Assembly (NCBI GenBank): GCA_026134085.1
Contig: JAOQIN010000003.1
Location: 1-64,000 of the forward strand
Length of the DNA stretch: 64,000 bases
Source of the DNA: Candidatus Methanoxibalbensis ujae
GTDB lineage: Archaea > Halobacteriota > Syntropharchaeia > Alkanophagales > Methanospirareceae
Reading direction: 5' to 3'
In this document: positions 11,002 to 20,016 of the stretch, piece after piece
Position numbering within the stretch: the first letter of the stretch is position 1
Layout: every line of letters begins with the position of its first letter
Notes under the pieces: generated by a model
Told to the model about the DNA's origin: nothing
Database searches by the model: none
Seen by the model: only the letters and a program-made list of their open reading frames with translations
Translations under genes and position numbers: made by a program

Positions 11002-11544
11002 TCACATGCCTCCAGAAGCTGTGCACGGAGTATCATCGTTGCTCCGCTGCAGTTTCCGCAGGCATCTCTCGCAGAACTTCCAGCTCTTGATGTCGGTGTC
11101 AAGGAGCGAATTTGAGAAATGCATAACACACATTCTGTTCTTGCAGTGCAGAAGACCCAAGACATGTCCGATTTCGTGAACTGCCTCCTTCAAAGCACGT
11201 TCTTTAATCATTTCTTCACGCGCTCTCCCATGCTCTCTCAGCCTGAAAAGCGAAATTAATGCTCTTTTTCCACCCAATTCCGCTTCTCCAAACACAAAGT
11301 TCAGATCTCCCGCATAAATATCATCATCAAGCACACCCAGAACAACATCACATCCGCCCGGCGTGTGAAGCGAATAAAGAATGACTGAGGAGTTATACTG
11401 CATTCTCAAATTGTTGAAGGCACGCTCAGGTATTTTTGAACGCTCAAGAACTCTCGCAGAACCGAAGATTTTCGCCAGTTTTTCGCTCAGAAAAATGAGT
11501 GTTCCCTCATCAACTTCTCCCAAAGGCAGAATGCACACTTCCAT
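11002..11544 (-). CDS. amzA: Archaemetzincin zinc metalloprotease
   Basis: The C-terminal half carries the archaemetzincin signature: HEIGHVLGLLHC (zinc-binding histidines and catalytic Glu), then CVMHFSNS with the Met-turn, and CERCL supplying the second zinc site. The N-terminal MEVCILPLGEVDE fits the family start, and the ATG at 11544 has TGAGGG at good spacing. An earlier ATG at 11586 would add 14 residues. Length is about 180 residues, normal for the family. Its peptide substrates are unknown in archaea. A radical SAM gene follows upstream on the same strand. Confidence 0.92.
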   Translation of the reverse strand: MEVCILPLGEVDEGTLIFLSEKLAKIFGSARVLERSKIPERAFNNLRMQYNSSVILYSLHTPGGCDVVLGVLDDDIYAGDLNFVFGEAELGGKRALISLFRLREHGRAREEMIKERALKEAVHEIGHVLGLLHCKNRMCVMHFSNSLLDTDIKSWKFCERCLRKLQRSNDDTPCTASGGM

Positions 11545-11605
11545 TTTTCCCTCAGGGCAACGCACAGTGCCAAAGAGCCAGCACATGCAGCATCACGCAA
11601 TAATA

Positions 11606-12697
11606 TCACAATTCAGCGGCGAGCAGGTGTTTGTTTCCTATGTTCACATGCTTCAGGTATCTCCTTGCAGCATCATAACATCTCATTACCTGAGATTTTG
11701 GAGTGACTGGCAGATCGCTCATGAAGAAATCAGGATGAAAAACGAGCAAAGAATATGGAATTTCGTCGCTTAAACTTGCAATAAATTCTGCAATGCCTGC
11801 CACTTCCTGCTCATCAACATAAAAAGGTACAAGAAGTGTCGTTGCTGTGAGTATCGGTGGCTCTGAACCATCAAAAAAATCACGAGCGATCATCTCAAAG
11901 TTCTCATATGCTCGTTTATTTGATACGCCACACAGTGCAATGCTGAGATGGGGATCAAATGCTTTGAGGTCGAATTTTACGATGCCGCCGCTTTGGTGAG
12001 AGATTTCCGCTGCATTTCGCACAAGACTGCGTGAGCCACAGCCGTTCCACTCCCAGCATATCCTCACAGATGCCCGCTCAAGCACACGCTCAGATGCACC
12101 GATCGCGAAGGGAAGTTGAGGCTCAGGGCTTCCGCCGAAGAAGCAGATGCAGTATGTCTGCGGTCTCACGAGTGCTGCAAAATCATCAACAGTGAATGCC
12201 CGCGCAGCCCTGAGGTCTTTGTGGGAGGCGTTCTGGCAGAAAAGGCAGTTGAAATTACATCCATAAAAGAACACTGCGAGATTCTCTCCGCGATGTTGAG
12301 AGCTTCCGGGACAGAACCACGCCGCACAGCAGTTTGTCGGTAAGGGGTCGTAATATGCATACAGGAGACCGACCGATCCCTCTTCTCCACTTCCTTTTTC
12401 CGCAAAAAGAAAGCGAGCGTTGATAAGACGCGCAGAACCGCCAGCACGGAGACCGCAGTAGCCTATATCTCCCTCGCTCAACTCACACTCGTTCGCACAG
12501 ATATTGCACTTCACAACAACTCCCCCGCCAATGCTCGCTCCGGCACGGGGGGGCTCAGGGGGTAATCCGTATCTCGCTCGCACTTGCTTGTGCGCATCTT
12601 TCACATATTCCTCGCCGAGACCTGCTCTCAAGCATTCCGCACACACCTTCAATACGCTTGCCGCCCTGCCTTTCCCGCAGATCACACAGGTCTCCAT
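11606..12697 (-). CDS. Radical SAM protein, PflA-like
   Basis: The protein has an N-terminal zinc-ribbon-like part (CVICGKGR...CAECL), a second Cys set (CNICANECELSEGDIGYCGL) and the radical SAM cluster motif CNFNCLFC near residue 145, in the organisation of archaeal pyruvate formate-lyase-activase-like proteins. Such proteins are of unknown substrate. The ATG at 12697 (METCVICGKG) is favoured by AGAGG just upstream; an earlier start at 12721 exists. A minus-strand TATA-like box lies at 12778-12786. Confidence 0.85.
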   Translation of the reverse strand: METCVICGKGRAASVLKVCAECLRAGLGEEYVKDAHKQVRARYGLPPEPPRAGASIGGGVVVKCNICANECELSEGDIGYCGLRAGGSARLINARFLFAEKGSGEEGSVGLLYAYYDPLPTNCCAAWFCPGSSQHRGENLAVFFYGCNFNCLFCQNASHKDLRAARAFTVDDFAALVRPQTYCICFFGGSPEPQLPFAIGASERVLERASVRICWEWNGCGSRSLVRNAAEISHQSGGIVKFDLKAFDPHLSIALCGVSNKRAYENFEMIARDFFDGSEPPILTATTLLVPFYVDEQEVAGIAEFIASLSDEIPYSLLVFHPDFFMSDLPVTPKSQVMRCYDAARRYLKHVNIGNKHLLAAEL

Positions 12698-12777
12698 CCT
12701 CTGAAAATTGATCACGCACACACATTAACTCACTGCAATTGAGAACATCATTACCCATCTGCACCCGAGATAGCTGG

Positions 12778-12786
12778 AATATAAAC
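12778..12786 (-). promoter_or_regulatory. TATA box for the radical SAM / archaemetzincin genes
   Basis: The minus strand reads GTTTATATTCC here, a box-A-like element about 80 bases upstream of the ATG at 12697. Confidence 0.4.
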
Positions 12787-12973
12787 CGCCTCCCCCCGAT
12801 TCCCTGGCGGAGCACATCTCAGCTCGGCGGATATAGCACTGCATCGTAATTTGATCCCTCCTCTCCTGTGCTCAAATTTTGTATCGATTGTTTCATGATA
12901 ATTCGCCAGTTCTTCCAGTGAAACCGCGGGCTTCCATGGCGGCAGGAGTGTGAGATGCGAGAATCGGTCACCA

Positions 12974-12986
12974 AAATATTTATATG
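12974..12986 (+). promoter_or_regulatory. TATA box for the Sm-like protein operon
   Basis: The plus strand reads AAATATTTATATG, a good archaeal box A, about 65 bases upstream of the Sm-like protein start at 13048. The rest of the 350-base gap holds nothing else I can identify. Confidence 0.5.
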
Positions 12987-13047
12987 CGGATTTGTTTTAC
13001 GATATGATGCAGGACGACGCTCCTGCAATTTCAACAGAAGAGGCGTG

Positions 13048-13335
13048 ATGAGCATGGTGGACAAGCCTTTGGAAGTGTTAAACAAGTCGCTTAGGTCACC
13101 AGTCATTGTGCGAATAAGAGGAGGCAGGGAGTTCAGAGGGATTCTGGAGGGTTACGATATGCACATGAACATTCTGCTGAGCGATGCGGAAGAGATAACT
13201 GGAGACTCGTTTGAGCGCAACGAGCGTGGCGAAATTCTGATAAGAGGGGATAATGTGGTGTACATATCGCCCATGATAAAAAAGACAGACAGCGACACAC
13301 AGAGGAAAAGTGGAAAAGGTGAGGAATCATGGTAA
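13048..13335 (+). CDS. Sm-like archaeal RNA-binding protein (SmAP/LSm)
   Basis: This 95-residue protein forms the ring-shaped Sm fold that binds U-rich RNA. Sm1 motif residues are in [19 protein letters not shown] and [11 protein letters not shown]; the Sm2 motif is [11 protein letters not shown] short charged tail follows. The start at 13048 ([14 protein letters not shown]) fits homologues and has GAGGCG upstream. Its last seven bases overlap the start of ribosomal protein eL37, an archaeal gene pair that is widely conserved, indicating co-translation. Confidence 0.95.
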   Translation: MSMVDKPLEVLNKSLRSPVIVRIRGGREFRGILEGYDMHMNILLSDAEEITGDSFERNERGEILIRGDNVVYISPMIKKTDSDTQRKSGKGEESW

Positions 13336-13496
13336 AAGGCACACCATCAATGGGGAAAAAACAGAAAAAGTCGCATGTCGTATGTCGCAGATGTGGGCGG
13401 CACGCTTTCAGCATTCATGAACGCCGATGCGCAGCATGCGGCTTCGGAAGATCAAGGAGAATGCGAAAATATGCATGGAAAAACAAAAAACATTGA
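13329..13496 (+). CDS. rpl37e: Ribosomal protein eL37
   Basis: This 55-residue protein reads [19 protein letters not shown] at the start and carries two CxxC zinc knuckles (CRRCG and CAACG) in a basic, Arg/Lys-rich context, as in the archaeal/eukaryotic eL37 of the large ribosomal subunit. The ATG overlaps the end of the Sm-like gene by seven bases and a tRNA-Ser gene begins nine bases after the stop, so the three may form one transcript. Confidence 0.95.
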   Translation: MVKGTPSMGKKQKKSHVVCRRCGRHAFSIHERRCAACGFGRSRRMRKYAWKNKKH

Positions 13497-13505
13497 CACC
13501 GCGCA

Positions 13506-13591
13506 GCCGAGGTTGCCGAGTGGACTAAGGCGCCGGCCTTGAGAGCCGGTGTCCCGTGAGGGACGCAAGGGTTCAAATCCCTTCCTCGGCG
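13506..13591 (+). tRNA. tRNA-Ser, anticodon TGA
   Basis: The acceptor arms GCCGAGG and CCTCGGC pair fully. The anticodon stem GCCGG/CCGGC-like pairing encloses the loop CTTGAGA (anticodon TGA, reading TCA). A long class II variable arm (GTCCC...GGGAC) and the T arm AAGGG TTCAAAT CCCTT are present. No intron or encoded CCA is visible. It probably shares a transcript with eL37 just upstream, as I see no TATA box between them. Confidence 0.93.
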
Positions 13592-13654
13592 CTTTCTGCC
13601 GTCTTCTCCTGTGATGCCTGTCTCTCCCGTGCCGCCGTCAGACCATCAGACCAT

Positions 13655-13757
13655 AAAAAACAAAACAAAACAAAAAAACAAAAAAAAACAAAAAGAAAAA
13701 CAAAATCTCAAGAAAAACGAAAAACAAAACAAAACAAAACAAAAAAAATCAGAAAAA
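13655..13757 (-). terminator. Very T-rich tract (minus strand) ending tatD
   Basis: About 100 bases consist almost only of A with single C or G (plus strand), so the minus strand reads as repeated TTTTG and TTTTTTTT runs directly after the tatD stop codon. This is an extreme form of an archaeal poly-T terminator. The simple-sequence character, with AAAAC units repeated, also suggests slippage expansion. Confidence 0.6.
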
Positions 13758-14522
13758 TTCAGAGAAATTTTTCATTATTGCACTATCAACATCTTCAACA
13801 CGCATCTTCCGCACTTTTGCAATTTCTTCATATGCAAATCTCACATTTTGTGGCACATTACGCTCTTCCCCTACGGGAGAGAGATAAGGCGCATCTGTTT
13901 CCGTTAGTATATGAGACAACGGAATTTTTTTCGCAACAGTTTTCATCGTTTTGCTCCTTCTTATCGTTGCCGGCAGGGATATTAGATAGCCCTCCTCACA
14001 TATGCGCTCAGCGATTGCCGGCTTTCCTGTGAAGCAGTGGAACACAGCATGGCTTATATCCTCATCCACAACTATCTTGAGGCCCTCTTCCAGAGCCTCC
14101 GTGCTTGAGCTCGTCTCACCGCGAAGATGAAGGATTACGGGCTTTCTCAAGTCCTTCGCGAGCTCAACGAATTCCGTGAAGACCTCGCGCATGCGCCTCA
14201 CTTTCATCGGATCCTTCACCCAGTGATAGTCCAGGCCTATCTCGCCGATGCCTATGATCTCACGGCGATGCTCGCTTATGAATTCCTCATACCTCTCGAT
14301 CTCCGCGCTGCTCAGCTCATCCACATGAATTGGATGCAACCCCAGTGTCACATGTATGAAATCATGCTCTCTCGCGATCTCAAGAGCCTTTTTCGCATCT
14401 TCAGGCTCCACACCACTCGTCACAACTGCCTCAAGCGCTTTCCTCGCATCCTCTATCACACGATCCCTGTCTCTGTCGTAGTGAGCGAATGAGAGATGAC
14501 AATGTATGTCTATAATGTGCAC
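13749..14522 (-). CDS. tatD: TatD-family metal-dependent hydrolase (deoxyribonuclease)
   Basis: The product is a TIM-barrel TatD-type nuclease/hydrolase. The metal ligands are visible: DIHCHLSF near the N-terminus, TLGLHPIHVDE, GEIGLDYHW with the bridging Glu, PVILHLRGE, HCFTG and TETDAPYLSP. The length of 257 residues is typical. The GTG at 14522 follows a GGGAGGGG stretch and matches the family start just before the metal motif; a TTG at 14534 is the alternative. The divalent-metal-dependent nuclease role is inferred from the family. Confidence 0.93.
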   Translation of the reverse strand: MHIIDIHCHLSFAHYDRDRDRVIEDARKALEAVVTSGVEPEDAKKALEIAREHDFIHVTLGLHPIHVDELSSAEIERYEEFISEHRREIIGIGEIGLDYHWVKDPMKVRRMREVFTEFVELAKDLRKPVILHLRGETSSSTEALEEGLKIVVDEDISHAVFHCFTGKPAIAERICEEGYLISLPATIRRSKTMKTVAKKIPLSHILTETDAPYLSPVGEERNVPQNVRFAYEEIAKVRKMRVEDVDSAIMKNFSEFF

Positions 14523-14574
14523 TCCCCCTCCCAATTTCTGTTTTCTCTCCAGCTATTTTCCATCCAGCGGCGCC

Positions 14575-15441
14575 TCAGAGGTTCTCAAGCCTTTGGAATA
14601 TCATCAGGTCCTCTGTGCTGAGTTTTTTGCCCTCTTTGAAGCGTTCAAGCAGCTCCTGCACCTTCTTCCGCGCTTCTATGCGCTCTCTGAATGAGAGATC
14701 GTGCCTCATTTTCCTGCGCAGACCATCAATCACCTTCTCAAAGTCCCTGAGGTCCCGCTGGTATTTGAGGAAGAACGAATGTGCCTCGTCAGCAGCACGC
14801 TGCGCCTCCACAAACATTTTGTGTGCGCTGTCTGCCTTCTCACGCAGCCTGTCAGCCTCCCTGAAACACTCTATCATATTGTCTCTGCACTCATGAGACA
14901 GCTTCACATACTTCAGCACTTCCTGATGATACCTGTCAGCCTCCTTCTTAACTGCCTGCACCTCCTTCAGCAGCTCCCTAAGCTCGTTCACCCTCTCCAG
15001 CTCTCGCTGCATTCTCTCAAACTCCCTCCTCAGCTCTGATATCTTCGCAACAAGCTTCCTCTCCTGCTCCATGCTCATCACTTCAGTCTGCTGTCGCATC
15101 TCAAGATGCTCAATGCGCTGACGAAGCTCCTCAAACTCACGCACACTGCCGTCCATTATGTTCTGCTCACGCCTTATGCGCTCAATTTCCGCATAAAGAG
15201 AGGACGCTTTCTTGTTAAGCTCGTTCCGCTTCTCTTTGAACTCCTCTATAAGCCTTTCATACTCATCACGCTGCTCCCTGAATTTCTTCGCACGCTCCAG
15301 CGCCTCCCTGACCTGCTTGTTCAGTTCGTCGCGCAGATTCGCCCACTTTGAGGCCTCAGCATTCAATTCACCCCTCCTTCTGCGATACTCCTCCACCTTC
15401 TTCGCTATTTCCGCCTTTCTCTCCTCAAGTTCCTCCAGCAT
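14575..15441 (-). CDS. Archaeal coiled-coil protein (COG1340 type)
   Basis: Nearly the whole 288-residue chain is predicted coiled coil, with continuous heptads rich in Glu, Lys and Arg (for example LEELEERKAEIAKKVEEYRR) and a short non-helical tail ending STEDLMIFQRLENL. It resembles a family of long coiled-coil proteins common in euryarchaea and sometimes misnamed as phosphatases. Function is unknown; a structural or chromosome-associated role has been guessed for relatives. A strong TATA-like box lies 43-53 bases upstream. Confidence 0.85.
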   Translation of the reverse strand: MLEELEERKAEIAKKVEEYRRRRGELNAEASKWANLRDELNKQVREALERAKKFREQRDEYERLIEEFKEKRNELNKKASSLYAEIERIRREQNIMDGSVREFEELRQRIEHLEMRQQTEVMSMEQERKLVAKISELRREFERMQRELERVNELRELLKEVQAVKKEADRYHQEVLKYVKLSHECRDNMIECFREADRLREKADSAHKMFVEAQRAADEAHSFFLKYQRDLRDFEKVIDGLRRKMRHDLSFRERIEARKKVQELLERFKEGKKLSTEDLMIFQRLENL

Positions 15442-15483
15442 TCCGCGCTCCCACTCTGTTTTTATGCTTGCTTATCCTCGCAT

Positions 15484-15494
15484 CCATATATAAA
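15484..15494 (-). promoter_or_regulatory. TATA box for the coiled-coil protein gene
   Basis: The minus strand reads TTTTATATATG, a near-consensus archaeal box A, placing transcription start near 15460, about 20 bases before the ATG at 15441. Confidence 0.6.
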
Positions 15495-15693
15495 AGTTCA
15501 TGCTTTGCCCACCCCTCATCCCCATCATCCACGCACTCTCTCTCACGCTCACATGCACTTCCGCCGCCCCTCCAGCATATTTCTCTCTTATTATATAACC
15601 CATTAAATTTTTTTCTTATTAAATATGAAAATCATGCAATAATGTGAGATTAACAGTGAAAAAGTGATGATGCGAGCATAAGGGCTGCCGCTC

Positions 15694-16812
15694 CTACAGA
15701 CGGCCGCTTTTTCTGTAACGATATAGGATGTTGCAGCTTCCCTCCCTGGATACCATGCACGGTCCTATGGGACGATGAGGTGAACAAGCTCTTCCGAAAA
15801 GAGGGCATTCAGCAGGCGAAATTATTCCTCGCAGGACATCGCCGCATCTGCATGTTGCTTCGCTGCTTTGCTTCTCCATGAGCTCTGTGAGGTTCTGTTC
15901 TATTTCATCTATTTCATCCTCGTATCGCTTCAACGCATCTTTATCCTCGTATGTGCGCTTCAACTGCAATCCGCTGCTTTTTATGACAGGAAAACCCCTC
16001 CATGCCACATCAACTGCTCTGAACACCGCATTCATGACCTCCCGTGCTTTTTTGTTTCCATCGTAACGAACAACACGCCTGTATTCGTTTTCAACGCACG
16101 CCTCCCCCCTCATTATCTGAGAGACGAGCATATACACAGCATACATAACATCAATAGGCTCAAACCCGGCGATCACCTGCGGCACGCCATACCGTTTGGA
16201 TATGTGCTCGTATGCCCCAACACCAATTATGGATGAGACATGCCCCGGGTTTATGAAACCGTCTATGCGCATCTCCCCCATCTCAATCAACGCTGACATC
16301 GCAGGTGGTATGAGGCGGTGAGCAGAGAGTATTGAGAAGTTCTCAGGCACACCGTTCAAAACCGCAGATGCAGTAGCAGGCGCGGTCGTCTCAAATCCTA
16401 TGGAGAAGAAAACAACATCCTTTTTTTTATGCTCAGAAGCGATAGCAATCGCATCTGAAACGCTGTAAACGATGAAAACACTTGCTCCTGACGCCCTCGC
16501 ATCTGCGAGCGATGATTTTACGCCTTTAACCCTGAACATGTCGCCGAATGTTGCAATTATTTTACCGTTATTCGCAAGATTCACAGCGATTTCTATCTCA
16601 TATGGTGTTGTAACGCAGACAGGACATCCAGGTCCCGGTATGACCTCTATCCCGGCTTCCTTCAGCATGATGTCCAATCCGAATCGCACGATTGTGTCCT
16701 GATGCGTGCCGCAAACATGCATGAACCGCAGATGCCCGGAGAGCAGTCTCTTCAACCTCTCCACTATACCTATCGCAATTCGCTCGTCTCTGTATCTGAA
16801 AAAAGACGCCAT
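15694..16812 (-). CDS. hypD: [NiFe] hydrogenase maturation protein HypD
   Basis: HypD is the [4Fe-4S] scaffold that, with HypC, carries the Fe(CN)2CO group during hydrogenase assembly. The family motifs are present in order: HVCGTHQDTIVRFG, PGPGCPVCVTTPYEI, the GFETTAPATAS segment, FINPGHVSSIIG, and the C-terminal CRCGDVLRGI...AECPLFGRACSP cysteines that bind the cluster. The 372 residues match the family. Its start overlaps the end of hypC by 43 bases in another frame, indicating tight translational coupling. Confidence 0.95.
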   Translation of the reverse strand: MASFFRYRDERIAIGIVERLKRLLSGHLRFMHVCGTHQDTIVRFGLDIMLKEAGIEVIPGPGCPVCVTTPYEIEIAVNLANNGKIIATFGDMFRVKGVKSSLADARASGASVFIVYSVSDAIAIASEHKKKDVVFFSIGFETTAPATASAVLNGVPENFSILSAHRLIPPAMSALIEMGEMRIDGFINPGHVSSIIGVGAYEHISKRYGVPQVIAGFEPIDVMYAVYMLVSQIMRGEACVENEYRRVVRYDGNKKAREVMNAVFRAVDVAWRGFPVIKSSGLQLKRTYEDKDALKRYEDEIDEIEQNLTELMEKQSSEATCRCGDVLRGIISPAECPLFGRACSPHRPIGPCMVSREGSCNILYRYRKSGRL

Positions 16813-17006
16813 ATCTTCATGGTCTCCTCCGCTTCCTCCTCATCTATCACGCTTATCGCAAATCCAGCATGCACAATGACATATTCTCCCTCGCGAACAT
16901 CAACAAGCGATATGTCTATCTCCCGCATCACTCCTCCTCCGAAATCAGCCAGCGATTTCCTCTCTCCCTTTACCTTCACGATCCTCGCGGGAATTCCGAG
17001 ACACAT
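16770..17006 (-). CDS. hypC: [NiFe] hydrogenase maturation chaperone HypC
   Basis: HypC is a small chaperone that works with HypD and binds the immature large subunit. The start is fixed by the invariant N-terminal MCLGIPARIV, whose Cys2 becomes the active residue after Met removal; an upstream in-frame ATG at 17021 would bury this Cys and is rejected. The segment GEYVIVHAGFAISVIDEEEA is also diagnostic. Length is 78 residues. It lies between hypF and hypD on the same strand. Confidence 0.95.
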   Translation of the reverse strand: MCLGIPARIVKVKGERKSLADFGGGVMREIDISLVDVREGEYVIVHAGFAISVIDEEEAEETMKIWRLFSDTETSELR

Positions 17007-17078
17007 CTCATCCCATCTCAACCGTCACACAATCACACAATCAAACACACAATCCAAGACACACGATCACAAACACCC

Positions 17079-19370
17079 TCATGTGCACGATACATCATGA
17101 GCCGCAATCGCGTTCTGACCTATTGAGATTCCCTGATCTCCGTTTGGCACGCTGTCATGAGTGAGAAGCTCAAACCCGCGCTTCATCGCCGCATGTCTTG
17201 CAGTCATCACTATGGGCACATCATATGAGACGCCGCCTGTGATGCCTATGGATATGCCCTCCCTCTCAGCCTCATCAACTGCGATTTCCATAAGCGCCTC
17301 AATAACCGTGCGTACAAACGAAAACGCAGCATCTGATATCTCGCCGACACTTCTCAGCCTGTTCCTTATTGATGATAAGGCGGCGAAAACAGGCAGAGTC
17401 CTCACAACCTTTCTTTTTCCTCTTCTGATGATCTCGCATTCAAACTCAATTTCCCTCCCAACACCCCTCATAAACCTCTCATATCCCCTCTCAAGATATG
17501 TCTCAAGTTTCATAGCGGGCTCACCCTCATATGTCATGCGCGTGCATATGCCGAGATAGCATGAAAGAGCGTCAAGAAGCCTTCCGAAGCTTGTTGTTTT
17601 TGGAGCTTTTCTCATCAGTTTTTCAAAAATCTCAGCCTCTTTTTCCGTAATATCGCATTCTTCCGTAATATCGCATTCTCCATCACCGCAGCAGCCGCAG
17701 AGGTTGAAAATTGCAAACAATATTCTTCTCGGATCTTTCACGGCTGCATCCCCGCCTATCAGAGGTATCTCCTCAAGTGATCCAACGCGCTCAAACGATG
17801 AAAAAGAGGATCTCAGCACCTCCCCTCCCCATGCAACACCGTCATCCCCATATCCGGTGCCGTCAAGCGTCAGCGAAACAGTCTCATCAACGTGCGCATC
17901 CACCATGAGAGATGCCGAATGCGCCCAGTGATGCTGCACTTCAACAAGTTCAATGCCATGTTCATCCGATAGAAAAATTCCATAGCGCCTTGTTGGATAT
18001 CTCGGATGAAGATCAACACTTATCACATCAATATCCTCCATATTCAATCCCAGAAATCTCATCAATCTTCTCATGCTTTCTTCCAGAAAATCCATTGTTC
18101 CGCTGTAAAAGGAGTTGCCTATATACTGACTCTGATATATTTTATATGCGGATGATATGCATATTGAAACATTTTCTCCTGCTCCGAGGCTGAGTATGCG
18201 GTTGCTGTACGGAACATCAACTGTTGTGAGGAAACCCCGTGATTTCCGTATGAAGAATTTTTTACCGTTGCAGAGGCGAACGACAGAATCGTCAACGCGG
18301 TTTACGATATCAAGGTTGTGAAGCAGATAGCAGTCTGCTCTGAGCGAGAAAGCATCTTCATTGCGCGTCGCCATGGGTTCTCCCGGTAAGTTTGCGGATG
18401 TCATTATTATGGAATCAGAGCGCAGAAATCTGAAGAGCACATGATGCACTCCCGAATATGGAAGGTAAATTCCTATGTTGGGAAGACCTGGCGATATGAC
18501 ATCCAGCTCCGCTGCTTTTTTAAGCAGAACGATCGGTCTCTGAGATGATTTCAGCATTCTCTCCTCATCCTCGCTTATATCAGCGATGCTGCGCACCACA
18601 TCAATATCTCTGCACATGACTGCAAACGGCTTCTGCGGTCTTCCATATGAATTACGAATTTCAAGCACACGCTCTCTGTGGTCTGTGCTGCACACGATGT
18701 GCATGCCGCCCCAGCCCTTCAAAATGCCCGTCGCACCTTCATCTATGAGGCGTGCGAATGTGCGTATCGGATCTGTGCTGTCAATCACCTGCCACTGCTT
18801 TGCGTCTGCTGAGAAAAGTGTGTATCTCGGCCCGCACTTCCAGCATGATATGGTCTCAGCGTGAAATCTTCTGTTTTTGGGGTCCTCATACTCGCTGCGG
18901 CATTCCTCGCACATCTCAAATTTTCGCATTGCGGTTCTCTCCCTGTCGTAGGGAACATCTTCTATGAGCGAGAACCTCGCACCACACGCAGTGCAGCAGA
19001 TGAAGGGATACAGATATCTGCGGTTATCCTCATCCAAAAGCTCCTTCACACATTCCTCACATATCGCAGTATCCGCAGGAACAAAAGATGTGCGCTCTCC
19101 ATCGCCGCTTTCCACTATCACAAAATCATCATAGCCGCTCACTGAATCCTCCAGTATCTCCACAGACTCTATCCTCGCGATTTCAGGAAGTGAATCCCGC
19201 AACATGCGCAGAAATGATGTGTGATCCAATCTGACATCGTCACATATACCGACCTCAACAGAGGAGCCTCTGTTCAGCACATATCCTCTGATGTCAAGAG
19301 CCTTCGCCACCTTATACACGGAAGGACGAAATCCAACCCCCTGAACAGTTCCTCTGAATATTATCTTCAC
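17079..19370 (-). CDS. hypF: Carbamoyltransferase HypF
   Basis: HypF makes the thiocarbamate on HypE from carbamoyl phosphate, the source of the cyanide ligands. The domains appear in order: acylphosphatase (RGTVQGVGFRPSVYKVAK), two zinc fingers (CEECVKELL..., CCTACGARF), a YrdC-like domain, and the Kae1-like carbamoyltransferase domain with VEVQHHWAHSASLM and LDGTGYGDDGVAWGGE. The start is a GTG at 19370, only 34 bases from the divergent protease gene. An 18-bp in-frame duplication (17643-17678) repeats six codons of a surface loop (ECDITE). hypA, hypB and hypE are not in the window. Confidence 0.95.
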   Translation of the reverse strand: MKIIFRGTVQGVGFRPSVYKVAKALDIRGYVLNRGSSVEVGICDDVRLDHTSFLRMLRDSLPEIARIESVEILEDSVSGYDDFVIVESGDGERTSFVPADTAICEECVKELLDEDNRRYLYPFICCTACGARFSLIEDVPYDRERTAMRKFEMCEECRSEYEDPKNRRFHAETISCWKCGPRYTLFSADAKQWQVIDSTDPIRTFARLIDEGATGILKGWGGMHIVCSTDHRERVLEIRNSYGRPQKPFAVMCRDIDVVRSIADISEDEERMLKSSQRPIVLLKKAAELDVISPGLPNIGIYLPYSGVHHVLFRFLRSDSIIMTSANLPGEPMATRNEDAFSLRADCYLLHNLDIVNRVDDSVVRLCNGKKFFIRKSRGFLTTVDVPYSNRILSLGAGENVSICISSAYKIYQSQYIGNSFYSGTMDFLEESMRRLMRFLGLNMEDIDVISVDLHPRYPTRRYGIFLSDEHGIELVEVQHHWAHSASLMVDAHVDETVSLTLDGTGYGDDGVAWGGEVLRSSFSSFERVGSLEEIPLIGGDAAVKDPRRILFAIFNLCGCCGDGECDITEECDITEKEAEIFEKLMRKAPKTTSFGRLLDALSCYLGICTRMTYEGEPAMKLETYLERGYERFMRGVGREIEFECEIIRRGKRKVVRTLPVFAALSSIRNRLRSVGEISDAAFSFVRTVIEALMEIAVDEAEREGISIGITGGVSYDVPIVMTARHAAMKRGFELLTHDSVPNGDQGISIGQNAIAAHDVSCT
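17643..17678. repeat. 18-bp in-frame tandem duplication inside hypF
   Basis: The unit TTCCGTAATATCGCATTC is present twice in succession, adding a six-residue repeat next to a cysteine-rich CGCCGDGEC stretch of HypF. Confidence 0.85.
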
Positions 19371-19404
19371 CGCATCTTATCATCTCCGTCGCTTATTTTC
19401 CATA

Positions 19405-19980
19405 ATGCGAGTGCTCATCGCGGGCTTCGGAAACAGATACATGGGTGATGACGGATTCGGTCCGCATGTCATAGAAGCATTGGAAGCTCTGAGGCGAGGG
19501 GAGGAAATGTGTCGTGATATGCGACCGAAACTGAATATGCAAGAACTCCAGGAGAAAGAGGCAAAACGGCAGCAGCTGGAGGCTTTGCGGAGTGTTGAGC
19601 TGAGGGATGCAGGTCTTTCAGGCATCACTCTCGCTGTTGAGCTCGGAGAATACGATTTTGCCATATTTCTGGATGCTGTCATGAGAGGAGGCAGGGAAGG
19701 AACACTGTACACTGTGGAGATATCAGCGGAAGATGTGCCGCGGATCGATGATGAGATGTTCTCGCTGAGCATCCATGAGACAAGGGTTGAGCATGTTCTC
19801 ATGTTTGCGAAGGCAATAGGCACACTGCCGTCAAATGTGTTTTTCATAGGCTGCGAGCCTTCAGAGATAAAACTGAGCGATGTTCCGAGTGAGCCGGTTC
19901 GGGAGGCCATATGTCACGCAGTTGAAATAGTGCTTGAAAAGCTGCAGAATGTTTTCAGCCATGCTGGTTTTCAGCCATGA
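19405..19980 (+). CDS. Hydrogenase maturation endopeptidase (HycI/HyaD family)
   Basis: This protease removes the C-terminal tail of the [NiFe] large subunit after nickel insertion. The fold signature GFGNRYMGDDGFGPHVIEAL with the nickel-sensing acidic residue lies at the N-terminus, followed by VELGEYDFAIFLDAV and a late SIHETRVEH segment. An insertion of about 25 charged residues (around residues 30-60) separates the first motif from the rest and is unusual. It is transcribed divergently from hypF and convergently with the hydrogenase large subunit, its probable substrate. Confidence 0.9.
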   Translation: MRVLIAGFGNRYMGDDGFGPHVIEALEALRRGEEMCRDMRPKLNMQELQEKEAKRQQLEALRSVELRDAGLSGITLAVELGEYDFAIFLDAVMRGGREGTLYTVEISAEDVPRIDDEMFSLSIHETRVEHVLMFAKAIGTLPSNVFFIGCEPSEIKLSDVPSEPVREAICHAVEIVLEKLQNVFSHAGFQP

Positions 19981-20016
19981 CAGCAGCGCAAGAGCAACGC
20001 AAAAGCGATAAGGTCC

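Noticed and set aside
13556..14032. Long plus-strand frame after tRNA-Ser.
   Set aside because: It is created by the A-rich tract (runs of Lys/Gln/Asn) and runs antisense to tatD.
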